Positions 18,533 through 27,221 of a stretch of DNA of 64,000 bases are shown here, one piece after another. The notes beneath the pieces are model-generated. The model was not told the DNA's origin, searched no databases, and worked only from the letters and a program-made list of their open reading frames with translations. The stretch is taken from positions 6,750,501-6,814,500 of the forward strand of contig NZ_AP019400.1 of the NCBI RefSeq assembly GCF_004295585.1, given 5' to 3'. This stretch comes from Cohnella abietis (lineage in GTDB: Bacteria; Bacillota; Bacilli; Paenibacillales; Paenibacillaceae). Position 1 is the first letter of the stretch. Each line of letters begins with the position of its first letter. The position numbers and the translations under genes are program-made.

Positions 18533-19665
18533 TTCCCGTCGTCCCTTCTCGTTCGTTGTTCGATGACGGCATTCAGCAGTTCGGCAATGACGGGCCGAAG
18601 CGTCGTCGCTATGCGGGCATAGCCCAGATCGGATGGGTGTATGCCGTCCGTCGTGCAATCTTGGGGATCCTCGCCCAGCAGCAACGCGCCGTCGAAGAAA
18701 TGAACGTTGAGATCTCCCGCGGCTCGTTGCCGATCAACCTCTTCCCGCTGAATCCGCTTGCGCTCCTCCCTGCGAGAAACCAGTTCTCCGTCGAATGCCT
18801 CTCTCGCCAAACGTATTTGCGATAGCACTAGAATCGGAACGTCGGGATGACGATCGCGGTAGATCCGGATAAATTCGGGCAACGACTCGCGGAGTCGCTC
18901 TGTACTCGGCGTATTGGCTTCATAATCCAGAATCAGCAATCCGGGCGCCTCGATCTGACTGATCAAATGGGCGAGCTCCGGCTCCCCTTGCGCGTTGCCG
19001 GAGAATCCTAGATTCACGAATTCCAGCGGAAACATTCGGCTTAGAATGTTGGGGTAAGCCATGCCTGGCCTTGTCGCGCATGCACCGTGCGTAATCGAAG
19101 TTCCGTAGAGGAGTACCTTCTTATCGACGGGGAAACCCGGGAAAGCCGCGATCTCCGAAGAGGGAGCGACGCCGATGTGCAGTTCTGCTACTCCTTGATA
19201 TAAGGGAAGATTCAACGTAATTTCGCGCATCTCCCGCGTAAGCGAATCGAACAGTACGGATTCATACTCCTCTTGGGTAAAGTCGAACCGAGAAGTATTG
19301 ATATACTTCTGGTTTCCGATCGCACCGATATAACAATCCACGCCACATTGGCCGGTAGCCGCCATCTGATACATGCTATATTTGTCCGCTAGCTTCACCC
19401 GCACGTATAGATTTGGGGAATCCGTCCGAAAACGGACTTGCACGCCGGTCGTATTATTCGCCAATCGATCCACTTCTGGCCGAATCTCATGGCTAGGATG
19501 TACGGGCAACCTACGGTAGACGCCATCCCGATCCAGCCACGGCAAGCCCGTCACGCGAAACGGCGCTTCGAGCGCCGACACCCATTTCAAGTCCGACTCC
19601 GAATTTCCGCCTATCTTCAAGTTTGGGTCTGCTTGATTCTCGTCTTTGCGATCCACTCCGCTCAT
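18502..19665 (-). CDS. SGNH/GDSL-type esterase with N-terminal beta domain
   Basis: A 387-aa hydrolase. The N-terminal part (about 30-175) is beta-rich and carries CGVDCY, close to the GxDLY motif of the domain that precedes SGNH hydrolases of this group. The catalytic part follows: LLYGTSITHG (Ser190), LGFSGNA (Gly220, Asn224) and DGIHPSD (Asp340, His343) supply the Ser-Gly-Asn-His set. Such enzymes remove acyl (often acetyl) groups from sugars. No signal peptide is seen, so it probably acts inside the cell on imported oligosaccharides. The ATG at 19665 has AGGGGAG upstream and is 12 bases from the previous stop. Confidence 0.85.
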   Translation of the reverse strand: MSGVDRKDENQADPNLKIGGNSESDLKWVSALEAPFRVTGLPWLDRDGVYRRLPVHPSHEIRPEVDRLANNTTGVQVRFRTDSPNLYVRVKLADKYSMYQMAATGQCGVDCYIGAIGNQKYINTSRFDFTQEEYESVLFDSLTREMREITLNLPLYQGVAELHIGVAPSSEIAAFPGFPVDKKVLLYGTSITHGACATRPGMAYPNILSRMFPLEFVNLGFSGNAQGEPELAHLISQIEAPGLLILDYEANTPSTERLRESLPEFIRIYRDRHPDVPILVLSQIRLAREAFDGELVSRREERKRIQREEVDRQRAAGDLNVHFFDGALLLGEDPQDCTTDGIHPSDLGYARIATTLRPVIAELLNAVIEQRTRRDDGKWDEQNRVSD

Positions 19666-19677
19666 TCTATCACTCCC

Positions 19678-20748
19678 CTACTTGATGGCATCCATCATCA
19701 TGCTGAATATAGCGAGATCCTGCAGGTAATCTTCCGGCGTCGTCTTGGGACGCATTCCGGTTGCGGCTACTTGATGAAAATACTCGAGCTCGCACGTATA
19801 AGCGTCCTTGTAAGTCGGGCGTATGACCGTCTCCTCCAAGGCATCCCCGATTGTCTCCCTAATCCGCAGAGTTGTCGGCAATTGCCGCAAGTATGGCGTA
19901 TCGTATTGAACGAGAACCGATTTGCGCTCCCCGTACACCTCGATATGAGCATCAAAACGTCCTTGCTGATCTACGCCGGTCTCGAAGACGGCGTTATAAC
20001 CATCGAACTCCAGAATCGCGGTTTTGAATCTACCGCCGTGCGAGGAAGCGACCGCCTTCACGCTTTTGGGTACTCCGAGCATCTCCCGCATCGCGGAGAT
20101 GTCATGGCTGTTCAAGCCTAACAACAGGCCGTACGCGTCATAAGTCTCGGGGGCCTGATCGCCGATGGCTTCCCTCATGAGACGGGCATTCCTCGTCTTG
20201 CGATCCTGGACGGCTTCAGCCGGGATATCGTCGAATCGGTATACGCGGGTACCCGATTGGCCTGTGAAGTAAGCGTTCGGACCGATAATGTCCCGCACCC
20301 GCGCATAATTGATCGGCCCCATCGTCCGGACTTCTTCCAGTGCACGAAGATAAGCTGGCGCGAACCGCCTCATATAGCCGACCATCACTTGGGAGTTAGA
20401 GGCATCTCGCGCTCCGATAATCGCACGGGCTTCCTCTTCGGTCACGCACATCGGCTTCTCGACGAATACGTGAATGTTTCTTTGCAATGCCGCCACTGTA
20501 CAATCGGTATGGTATTCCATATTATTCAGTACGAAAACGGCATCCAGCTCGGACTGCTCGAGCATCTCCGTGACGTTCGAATACAGGTTCGTGACCCGGT
20601 ACTTCTCTCCCATCTTCGCAAGCAGCTTTGGTGAAATATCGCAGAACGCAACCATCTCGTAAAGCTCCGGCAGCGATTCTAGAATGGGCAAATGGATGAT
20701 CTGGGCAACCTCTCCTACACCGATAACGCCGACTTTCAACTTCTTCAT
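19678..20748 (-). CDS. Gfo/Idh/MocA-family NAD(P)-dependent sugar oxidoreductase
   Basis: A 356-aa dehydrogenase. The N-terminal Rossmann motif is VGVIGVGEVAQIIHLP, and the family signature HVFVEKPMCVTEEEA is present near residue 90. The C-terminal alpha/beta domain follows. These enzymes oxidise, reduce or epimerise sugars and inositols. The frame is open 37 codons further upstream, but the ATG at 20748 has AGGGGAGACAAAG directly before it. It is the first gene of a unit with the SGNH esterase (12 bases away), the unknown 818-aa protein and the epimerase. Confidence 0.9.
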   Translation of the reverse strand: MKKLKVGVIGVGEVAQIIHLPILESLPELYEMVAFCDISPKLLAKMGEKYRVTNLYSNVTEMLEQSELDAVFVLNNMEYHTDCTVAALQRNIHVFVEKPMCVTEEEARAIIGARDASNSQVMVGYMRRFAPAYLRALEEVRTMGPINYARVRDIIGPNAYFTGQSGTRVYRFDDIPAEAVQDRKTRNARLMREAIGDQAPETYDAYGLLLGLNSHDISAMREMLGVPKSVKAVASSHGGRFKTAILEFDGYNAVFETGVDQQGRFDAHIEVYGERKSVLVQYDTPYLRQLPTTLRIRETIGDALEETVIRPTYKDAYTCELEYFHQVAATGMRPKTTPEDYLQDLAIFSMMMDAIK

Positions 20749-20918
20749 CTTTGTCTCCCCTTTAATCGCTTTCCTTCGAGCACGACGCGCTAATCGGTAA
20801 CGCCGAGCATCGTCTCGCAACTTAAATCTACGTGTCGCATCCGGCCGTGTACACTTCAAATTATGTAGATTTCTTCGATAATTGGCTTCCCGATATAGAA
20901 TTTAGGGCTAATGCAAGA
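20749..20918. other. Intergenic leader of the dehydrogenase operon
   Basis: This stretch lies between the dehydrogenase start and the 3' end of the intron remnant. It must hold the promoter of the minus-strand operon starting at 20748, but no convincing -35/-10 pair was found and no ORF with a ribosome binding site is visible. Confidence 0.4.
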
Positions 20919-21139
20919 ATCGAGTAGGCCCATGCGCAATTGCATGGGCCTCTCACAGATCCGACATGCGGGTCGACTCATCCGGCTCCTCCAGTGATTA
21001 TCCCCTTTGGGGATGAAGTTCTCTTTAAATCTCAAGCAGACTATGATGGACACCCTTGCTCTTGGCTAGTGGTTGGCAACTACAAACCCCCCAAGTGGAC
21101 TTTCACCACCTAGTTAATCGCCATGCATGCACGCCACAC
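20919..21139 (-). mobile_element. ORF-less group II (IIC-like) intron remnant, 221 nt
   Basis: Read on the minus strand, the element starts GTGTGGCG (consensus GUGYG), continues with GGTGGTGAAAGTCCAC, then TAGTTGCCAACC..ACTAGCC and AGCAAGGGTGTCC, which match the start of domain I of bacterial group IIC introns. About 90 bases in, this is joined through an unrelated-looking stretch to GAGCCGGATGAG..CATGTCGGATC, a degenerate domain V that keeps the AGC triad. It ends in domain VI, GAGAGGCCCATGC / GCATGGGCCTACTC, with an unpaired A at 20925, seven bases from the 3' end CGAT. The reverse transcriptase and most of domains I-IV are missing, so it cannot move on its own. It starts a few bases after the terminator at 21142-21172, the kind of target class C introns use. 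Confidence 0.75.
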
Positions 21140-21141
21140 TT

Positions 21142-21172
21142 AAAAGAGGCAAACCAATTGGTTTGCCCCTCC
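21142..21172 (-). terminator. Intrinsic terminator of the SLH-protein gene
   Basis: A perfect 20-base palindrome GGCAAACCAATTGGTTTGCC at 21148-21167, flanked by GAG/CTC, is followed on the minus strand by TCTTTTAAG. It lies about 40 bases after the stop at 21213. Confidence 0.8.
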
Positions 21173-21212
21173 TACGAATAGAATATTTGGATTTGGACGG
21201 TGTCTGCTATGA

Positions 21213-24200
21213 CTAAGATTTAAGCTGGTCAAACAAAGCTTTAATGTCCGGATTCAAACTTAGCGCGCGCATAATGATACTCAAAGCTTCCGCCCTAGTT
21301 GAAGACTCGTTCGGAGCGAAGGTACCCGCAGCGCGGCCTTCAATAATGCCGGCAGATGCTGCCGTCTGAATCTCATCTGAATTCCAATAACCGACTACGT
21401 CATTGAATGACGCCGTTTGATGCTTTTCAACACCCTTGAAATCTACGATGCGACTTATGATGGCAATGATTTCAGCACGCGTAATAGCATGACTCGGTCT
21501 GAACGTATCGTCTCCATAACCCGTTATTATTCCGTTGGACGCTAGTGCTACAATTGCTTGACTAGCCCAATGATCCTTCACGTCCTTCAGCACCAGCGAG
21601 CTGCTCGCAGGTTCGATGTGGAACACTTTAGCTATTATTGCAGCAAACTCTGCACGTGTAATAGAAGCATCAGGACGGAAAGTTCCGTCTTTATATCCGG
21701 TTAAGAATCCTAATGTGACGAAAAGATCGATATTCGCTTTACTCCAATGCTCGTTAACATCAGGGAATACGTCCCTAACAGGCTCCGTTTGCGCTTGCTC
21801 CACTTTGCCTTTCAAATAGGCTTCGATTTTAGCTTGATCTACTACCGATTTGAAAATAGAAGTCGCAGGCGGTAAAGTAGGCTTCGGCTCGGTTGGCGTA
21901 ACCAGAGGCGGATTGTACCCTCCGGAAGGTGCGCTTTCCGCTATCGTAACCGTCACTACGTAGTCTTGCTTGTTACCATCTGCAGCGTAAACCGAATACG
22001 TTACAGGATTCGTAAAGTCTTGCGTAGTAACGCCGCTTACTTGATTCTGAAGTCCAACCTTCACATCTGCGCCAGTAGTCGTAAAAATAGGTGCCAATTG
22101 GGTCACATCTGTACCAAAAGGTACAGTTATCGATACTGTATGAGTAGTCTGATTAACGACTCCGTTACTCTCCGGGCTCGTTAGTTTGAAAGAGGTAAGC
22201 TCCTTCGCAGGATTCAAGCCCTTATTAATAATCAGGTTATAAGGGATAACCTGATTATCAGAATCTACCGCATGGATGGCCGGAGATAGACTTAGATCCG
22301 ATACCGTTACACCCGATTGTTGAACGACACCATTGATTTTAAGATGATCACCTGTTGTCACGAATGTAGCCTTAGCCGCGCTTAGATCCGTTCCATACGG
22401 AACATCAAGTGTAATCGTGCGTTGGACTAGATCGATCACTCCGGTCGCCAATACGGGAGAGATGAGGTCAAAAGACTTTAATTGATTGGCTACGACTACC
22501 GTGACCACATAATCTTGCTTGTTACCATCGGCAGCGTAAACCGAATACGTTACCGGATTCGTAAAGTCTTGCGTAGTAACGCCGCTGACTTGATCCTGAA
22601 GTCCAACCTTCACTTCTGCGCCTGTACTCGTAAAGACAGGTGCCAATTGGGTCACATCAGTTCCAAAGGGGACAGTTACCGATACTGTATGAGTAGTCTG
22701 ATTAACGACTCCGTTACTCTCCGGGCTCGTTAACTTGAAAGAAGTAAGCTCCTTCGCGGGATTCAAACCTCTATTAACTATTAGAGTATAAGTGATGGCA
22801 TTATTCTCAGAGTCTACCGCATGGATGATCGGAGACAGACTTAAATCCGATGCCGTGACACCCGATTGTTGAACAATACCATTGATTTTAAGATGATCAC
22901 CTGTTGTCACGAATGTAGCCTTAGCTGCACTTAGATCCGTTCCATACTGGACATCAAGTGTAATCGTGCGTTGGACTGGATCGATCACTCCGGTTGCGTG
23001 TACGGGAGAGATGAGGTCGTAAGAAGTTAGTTGATTGGCTAAGACTACTTTGACTACATAATTCTGTGTCAGCCCGTTCTCAGCAAATACAGTGTACGTT
23101 ACTGGGCTTGTAAAATCGTCAATCGTTTGGCCCGAACTTTGGACACTGGTTCCAATTTTTATAGATTGACCATTTGTCGTGAACGTTGCGATTTGATTGA
23201 GCCTTGAACTTCCGGTAGGCAATACAACAGTTATTGTATGCGTATCTTCATTCACAGTACCCTGTATACCAGCAACGGCATAAGTCAGCATTGCTTTGGT
23301 TGAGCTTACATCTGCAGCTGCAGCTTGTACCTTCACAGTATAGGATTGAGTGCCGCCGGCTTCATCACGAACGGTAAAGACAACATCCGATGTAAAATTT
23401 AATACGGCTTCTCCGCTAACTTGCTGTACATCATTCACATAAACCCCGGTACCCGTGGACGTAAAAACTGGCGCCAAAGATGTCAAGTTTGTACCGAAGG
23501 GAACTGTAAGAGCGATCGTATGGTTTGTCTCATCAATAATTCCGACAGAAGAGAGCGAAGCCAACCCGAAATAAGTGATTTCTTTGGCCGTACTGAGCTC
23601 TTTTTGGATATTAACGGTAACTCTATAGTCTCGTGTACTGCCATCCAAAGCCTCAACCATATAAATCAGTGGCTGCGTAAAATCCTGAGCGCTATTACCG
23701 CTTACTTGAACAACATCATTCACCTTAACTTTTGCCATCATTTCATCTGTAGTAAACGTGGGCTTCAACGCAGTCACATCCGTACCTTTTGGAACGGTAA
23801 GAAAGATCGCATAGGCTTCATCGTCGATAAAGCCCGTCACGGCAGGATTGGACAAATTAAACGACAGTATGGACTTTAAGTTGCTAGGACCGATAGTTAC
23901 CGTAACTGTATAGACTTGTATACTTCGGTCTTCGGCAACGACCGTTAATGTTTGGGGACTCGAATAATTTGTCCGAGTAACATTACTAGTATGATCAAGA
24001 ACGGACGCACCTTCGGAAACTGTAAAGATTTCATGCATATTATCAACGGCGGATCGGAAAGGAACGACGACATTGATCTTATGGTTCACGTTATCGATGA
24101 CACCAGGATTCCCCTCTACGGAAAAAGAAAGAAACTCCTTCGATGAGCTTTCGACTTTCGCAAAAATAACTTGAGGAAATACATTTAGAAATAAACTAAA

Positions 24201-24242
24201 AACTAGCGCTACTGACGCGGCTTTCTTGAATGCTTTAAACAA
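21213..24242 (-). CDS. SLH-domain surface protein with Ig-like repeats
   Basis: A 1009-aa exported protein. The start is TTG at 24242, with AGGAGG nine bases upstream. A signal peptide ends near VIFAKVE (about 28). Eight repeats of about 90 aa follow (about 33-775), each with the pattern I-D-x-x-x-H-T-I-x-V-x-V-P-x-G-T ... F-T-S-T-G ... S-G-x-x-x-x-D-F ... Y-x-V-x-V, a bacterial Ig-like fold of the DUF5018 type. A proline-rich linker leads to three SLH domains (about 800-1005: GYKDGTFRPDASITRAEF, GYGDDTFRPSHAITRAE, GRAAGTFAPNESSTRAE), which bind pyruvylated secondary cell-wall polymer. Repeats 5-6 and 7-8 are near-identical copies. It is transcribed alone. No catalytic domain was seen, so a structural or adhesive role is likely. 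Confidence 0.88.
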   Translation of the reverse strand: MFKAFKKAASVALVFSLFLNVFPQVIFAKVESSSKEFLSFSVEGNPGVIDNVNHKINVVVPFRSAVDNMHEIFTVSEGASVLDHTSNVTRTNYSSPQTLTVVAEDRSIQVYTVTVTIGPSNLKSILSFNLSNPAVTGFIDDEAYAIFLTVPKGTDVTALKPTFTTDEMMAKVKVNDVVQVSGNSAQDFTQPLIYMVEALDGSTRDYRVTVNIQKELSTAKEITYFGLASLSSVGIIDETNHTIALTVPFGTNLTSLAPVFTSTGTGVYVNDVQQVSGEAVLNFTSDVVFTVRDEAGGTQSYTVKVQAAAADVSSTKAMLTYAVAGIQGTVNEDTHTITVVLPTGSSRLNQIATFTTNGQSIKIGTSVQSSGQTIDDFTSPVTYTVFAENGLTQNYVVKVVLANQLTSYDLISPVHATGVIDPVQRTITLDVQYGTDLSAAKATFVTTGDHLKINGIVQQSGVTASDLSLSPIIHAVDSENNAITYTLIVNRGLNPAKELTSFKLTSPESNGVVNQTTHTVSVTVPFGTDVTQLAPVFTSTGAEVKVGLQDQVSGVTTQDFTNPVTYSVYAADGNKQDYVVTVVVANQLKSFDLISPVLATGVIDLVQRTITLDVPYGTDLSAAKATFVTTGDHLKINGVVQQSGVTVSDLSLSPAIHAVDSDNQVIPYNLIINKGLNPAKELTSFKLTSPESNGVVNQTTHTVSITVPFGTDVTQLAPIFTTTGADVKVGLQNQVSGVTTQDFTNPVTYSVYAADGNKQDYVVTVTIAESAPSGGYNPPLVTPTEPKPTLPPATSIFKSVVDQAKIEAYLKGKVEQAQTEPVRDVFPDVNEHWSKANIDLFVTLGFLTGYKDGTFRPDASITRAEFAAIIAKVFHIEPASSSLVLKDVKDHWASQAIVALASNGIITGYGDDTFRPSHAITRAEIIAIISRIVDFKGVEKHQTASFNDVVGYWNSDEIQTAASAGIIEGRAAGTFAPNESSTRAEALSIIMRALSLNPDIKALFDQLKS
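21946..23044 (-). repeat. Tandem duplication, two copies of about 549 bp inside the SLH gene
   Basis: Protein repeats 5-6 and 7-8 of the SLH protein are nearly identical (both include KELTSFKLTSPESNGVVNQT). The DNA copies, about 21946-22495 and 22496-23044, differ at few sites; for example tgagtagtctgattaacgac recurs 549 bases apart. This indicates a recent in-frame duplication of two Ig-like modules. Confidence 0.8.
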
Positions 24243-24298
24243 TATTGTTAGCCTCCTGCTTCATTTTGTAGATCATAGATGTCATATGCTCCACACCT

Positions 24299-24327
24299 CT
24301 TGTATCTATTTCTACAAATTTCGACAA
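24299..24327 (-). promoter_or_regulatory. Possible promoter of the SLH-protein gene
   Basis: On the minus strand TTGTCG, a 17-base spacer and TACAAG precede the SLH-gene start by about 57 bases. The -35 box is good and the -10 box is weak, so this is a tentative call. Confidence 0.3.
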
Positions 24328-24390
24328 AACCCTCTTTGAGCGTTGATAGCTCAAGATAGTTAAGGGACTATATTAGAGGAGGAATATTTC

Positions 24391-24438
24391 TTGATAAAGA
24401 AGAATCGTCCGCTGTTGCGGGCTTTTTCCTTTTTCTGA
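24391..24438 (+). promoter_or_regulatory. Possible leader peptide with embedded attenuator hairpin upstream of the germination operon
   Basis: A TTG codon eight bases after a perfect GAGGAGG site opens a 15-codon frame, MIKKNRPLLRAFSFF then TGA. Inside it GTCCGC/GCGGGC forms a 6-bp stem (24407-24422) with a TGTT loop, followed by TTTTTCCTTTTT, which looks like an intrinsic terminator. No plus-strand gene lies upstream that it could terminate, so it may be an attenuator or the end of a short RNA in the leader of the gerA-type operon. The stem is short and this remains speculative. Confidence 0.4.
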
Positions 24439-24521
24439 ATCATTTCTGCCAAATCGAAGGGGTATGGTAGGAGAAGGGAGTGGGGATAACTGGGTCATAT
24501 CCCCTATTCGGAGGTATAGCC

Positions 24522-26006
24522 ATGTCCGATCATTCCCGTTCATCATTCGGCAACCCCGATGTAGACGAGCCTAATGACTTTGTTCGCGAGCTAATCGAGG
24601 CCGTCGGACATCCACCAGACTTTAACCATCATCCCTTTGCGCTGGGTGAGAATTCAATAGGGCACTGTTTGTTCATTGAAACATTGGTCGATACCGACAG
24701 AATCGAGAACCTAATTCTTCGTTTTATCGCGGAAGGCTGGCTACCTGATGCATTGGCCAATGAGCCGGATAAGCTGGAAGCTTGGAAGGGGAAGCTTCCC
24801 AATGTGAAAACGGCGGTAGCCGACGATATTCATGCATGCATTCAAGGCTTACTAGATGGGAGATGCCTTCTCATCATGCCGGGAGTCGAATGGGCGTTGA
24901 TGCTGGATGTAGGTAAAACTTATCATCGTCCTGTAGATGAGCCGAAAACCGAAACGACCGTTCGTGGGTCACATGAAGCGTACAACGAAGATATGAATAC
25001 GAACATTGGTTTACTACGCAAAAGAATTCGTACTCGTCAATTACGATTTGAGGAAATGAAGCTGGGCACCGCAACAGAAACTAAAGTGGTCATCGCTTAT
25101 ATGCAGGATCTAGCCTCGTCAGACACAGTTGAAGAGTTTCGCAAACGACTTCGTTCTATACAATCCGATGGGATTATAGATTGCAGTTATGTCGAGCAAT
25201 GGATTGAAGATAAAACCCTGCTGCCGTTTCCCATGATCCAGAAAACCGAGCGTCCCGACGTAACCTCCTCTCATCTTTTAGAGGGAAGAGTCATTGTGTT
25301 AGTTGACGGTAGCCCCTATGCATTAATAGGTCCCATCACCTTCTGGCAGTTTTTCTCGTCACCGGAGGATTATTTTCAACGGGCGGATATCGCCACCTTA
25401 ATGCTCTGGATTCGGTTTCTCGCCTTTGTGCTAGCTGTATTCGTTCCAGCTTTATATATTGCCGTAACGTTATATCAACAAGCTTTAATCCCCCCTATGC
25501 TATTGGTTAGCTTGTCCTCGCAGAAGGAGGGAGTGCCTTTCCCATCCTATGTAGAGGCGTTTCTAATGACTATTATTTTTGAGGTGCTTCGTGAGGCTGG
25601 GTTACGAATGCCTAGAGTCGCAGGTCAGGCCATATCCATCGTCGGAGCTCTTGTGTTAGGGGAGGCAGCGGTTCAGGCAGGCCTTGTTTCAGCAGCGATG
25701 GTCATCGTCGTCGCCATTACGGCCATTTCTAACTTTGTCGCTCCCTATTACAACTTCGGACTGTCACAGCGTTTCTTGCAATACGCCTTTATGCTGCTTG
25801 CCGGGTTTATGGGGTTGTTCGGCATCTTGTGCGGCTTTCTGCTCACAGTCGTACATCTTGCTTCTTTAAAATCGTTTGGCGTCCCTTATCTAGCACCCGT
25901 AGCCCCTGTGTATATCTCGGATTGGAAAGACATTCTGATACGGATACCTCGGCCGAAGCAGAGAACATATCCTCGGATGAGCAAGCCACGTCGAAGAAAA
26001 AGGTGA
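24522..26006 (+). CDS. Spore germination protein, GerA/GerKA (A subunit) family
   Basis: A 494-aa subunit of a nutrient germinant receptor in the inner spore membrane. A hydrophilic N-terminal domain (about 1-280) with RKRIRTRQLRFEEMKLGT and LPFPMIQKTERPD is followed by about five membrane segments, with the conserved PPMLLVSLSSQKEGVPFP and EVLREAGLRMPR motifs. The ATG at 24522 has GGAGGTATAGCC before it; the frame open from 24480 is not preferred. It is followed after nine bases by the C subunit and then by the overlapping B subunit. In this family the operon is normally made in the forespore under sigma-G; no clear sigma-G promoter was found. Confidence 0.95.
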   Translation: MSDHSRSSFGNPDVDEPNDFVRELIEAVGHPPDFNHHPFALGENSIGHCLFIETLVDTDRIENLILRFIAEGWLPDALANEPDKLEAWKGKLPNVKTAVADDIHACIQGLLDGRCLLIMPGVEWALMLDVGKTYHRPVDEPKTETTVRGSHEAYNEDMNTNIGLLRKRIRTRQLRFEEMKLGTATETKVVIAYMQDLASSDTVEEFRKRLRSIQSDGIIDCSYVEQWIEDKTLLPFPMIQKTERPDVTSSHLLEGRVIVLVDGSPYALIGPITFWQFFSSPEDYFQRADIATLMLWIRFLAFVLAVFVPALYIAVTLYQQALIPPMLLVSLSSQKEGVPFPSYVEAFLMTIIFEVLREAGLRMPRVAGQAISIVGALVLGEAAVQAGLVSAAMVIVVAITAISNFVAPYYNFGLSQRFLQYAFMLLAGFMGLFGILCGFLLTVVHLASLKSFGVPYLAPVAPVYISDWKDILIRIPRPKQRTYPRMSKPRRRKR

Positions 26007-26015
26007 CACCACAAG

Positions 26016-27221
26016 ATGAAAGTCAACAATTGGCTCAGGAAGACAAGTCGGTGGCTCATCCTTTTGTCCTGCCTGTATTTGACGGGATGCTGGGATATGG
26101 TAGAAGTAAATCAGCTTGCTATCGTTAACTTTATCGGTGTGGATCGAGATCCCGAATCGGGAAAGTATAGTGTGTATTTTCAGATTGTTAATCCGTCAGG
26201 CTTAGCTGCCCAGAAATCCCCGGGGACAATTGCCCCTATCTATACCTACCGTATTGATACGACTAATACCATGGACCCGATGAACAAGATGCTTGATTTG
26301 ATTCCACGAAAGCCGTTCTTTGATCATTATCAGGCGTTGGTAGTGACGGAAAGAATGGCGAGGTGGGGACTGGTGGAGCAGCTCAATTTTTTGGAAAAAC
26401 AGCCTGATCGCAGATCGACGATCAACCTGATCGTAACCGATTCGTCAATTGAGGACATTATGCAAACCTACCTACCTCTGGAGAAAATGTCGGGCAGGGC
26501 GATTCGCTCTATTATTAACAATCAGGCAGCATTTTCGGGAAAAGCGAGCAAAAAATCGATGGTAAAAAGTCTGGTCGACAACCTCGAAAACACAGGCTTG
26601 ACCGCACATCCACTCATCAGTTTGGCAAGTAAGGACGTCACCTCTTCCGCAACCCGCTATCAGAAAATCGATGCTAATAAAGGCAACTTTATACTGAAGG
26701 GTGGAGCTTTATTCAAGCAGGGCATAATGATCGGTAAGCTGACTTCTGACGAAATGCCCTGGTTTAATCTGATGAGCGGAGACATTGACGTCTTGATCCA
26801 GTCGCTTACCGTTAACGGCAAGGGTGTTGAAATCCGCTCGGATAAATTGGAGGTTCGAAAGAAGCTGGTGATGCAAGATGGGCGTCCTGTCTTAAAGCTC
26901 CATGTCGAGGCAGGATTGCATATAACGGGCAACAATCAGAGCGAAAAGCTGACGGGTGATAATTTGGATCAAATTACCTCAGCCTTTAACCGCCAAGTGT
27001 CTGAGCAATCCGAAGAGTTCTTTGAGAAGGGGAAACAGCACGGCTGGGATGTGGCTGGCATTGAAGATACGATTAACCGCAAGCGTGGCCAGGAATGGAA
27101 AACAGCGAAGCAAGACAAAAATCAGTGGCGGTTGACGAAGCTCGAGATTACGGTTAGTAGTACGATTAAAACCGTGGGCATCACGATCGACCCCTATGTG
27201 GATAAAAAGGAACAGCCATGA
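26016..27221 (+). CDS. Spore germination lipoprotein, GerC family (C subunit)
   Basis: A 401-aa lipoprotein with the lipobox LTGCWD near residue 25, the classic GerC start that continues MVEVNQLAIVNFIGVDRD. The rest has the GerC N- and C-terminal domains (KPFFDHYQALVVTERMA; DQITSAFNRQVSEQSEEFF). It sits on the outer face of the inner spore membrane and is needed with the A and B subunits for germinant response. It overlaps the B subunit start by four bases (ATGA). Confidence 0.95.
   Translation: MKVNNWLRKTSRWLILLSCLYLTGCWDMVEVNQLAIVNFIGVDRDPESGKYSVYFQIVNPSGLAAQKSPGTIAPIYTYRIDTTNTMDPMNKMLDLIPRKPFFDHYQALVVTERMARWGLVEQLNFLEKQPDRRSTINLIVTDSSIEDIMQTYLPLEKMSGRAIRSIINNQAAFSGKASKKSMVKSLVDNLENTGLTAHPLISLASKDVTSSATRYQKIDANKGNFILKGGALFKQGIMIGKLTSDEMPWFNLMSGDIDVLIQSLTVNGKGVEIRSDKLEVRKKLVMQDGRPVLKLHVEAGLHITGNNQSEKLTGDNLDQITSAFNRQVSEQSEEFFEKGKQHGWDVAGIEDTINRKRGQEWKTAKQDKNQWRLTKLEITVSSTIKTVGITIDPYVDKKEQP

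Noticed and set aside
20930-20952. Hairpin GGCCCATGC/GCATGGGCC as an independent terminator
   Set aside because: No T-run follows on either strand, and the structure with its bulged A is explained by domain VI of the intron remnant.
23421-23879. 152-codon plus-strand frame opposite the SLH gene
   Set aside because: Antisense to a protein with clear repeats and SLH domains; no ribosome binding site or recognisable motif.
24435-24470. Sigma-G promoter for the germination operon (TGAAT ... TATGGTA)
   Set aside because: The spacer is 22 bases, too long for sigma-G, so the match was not called.
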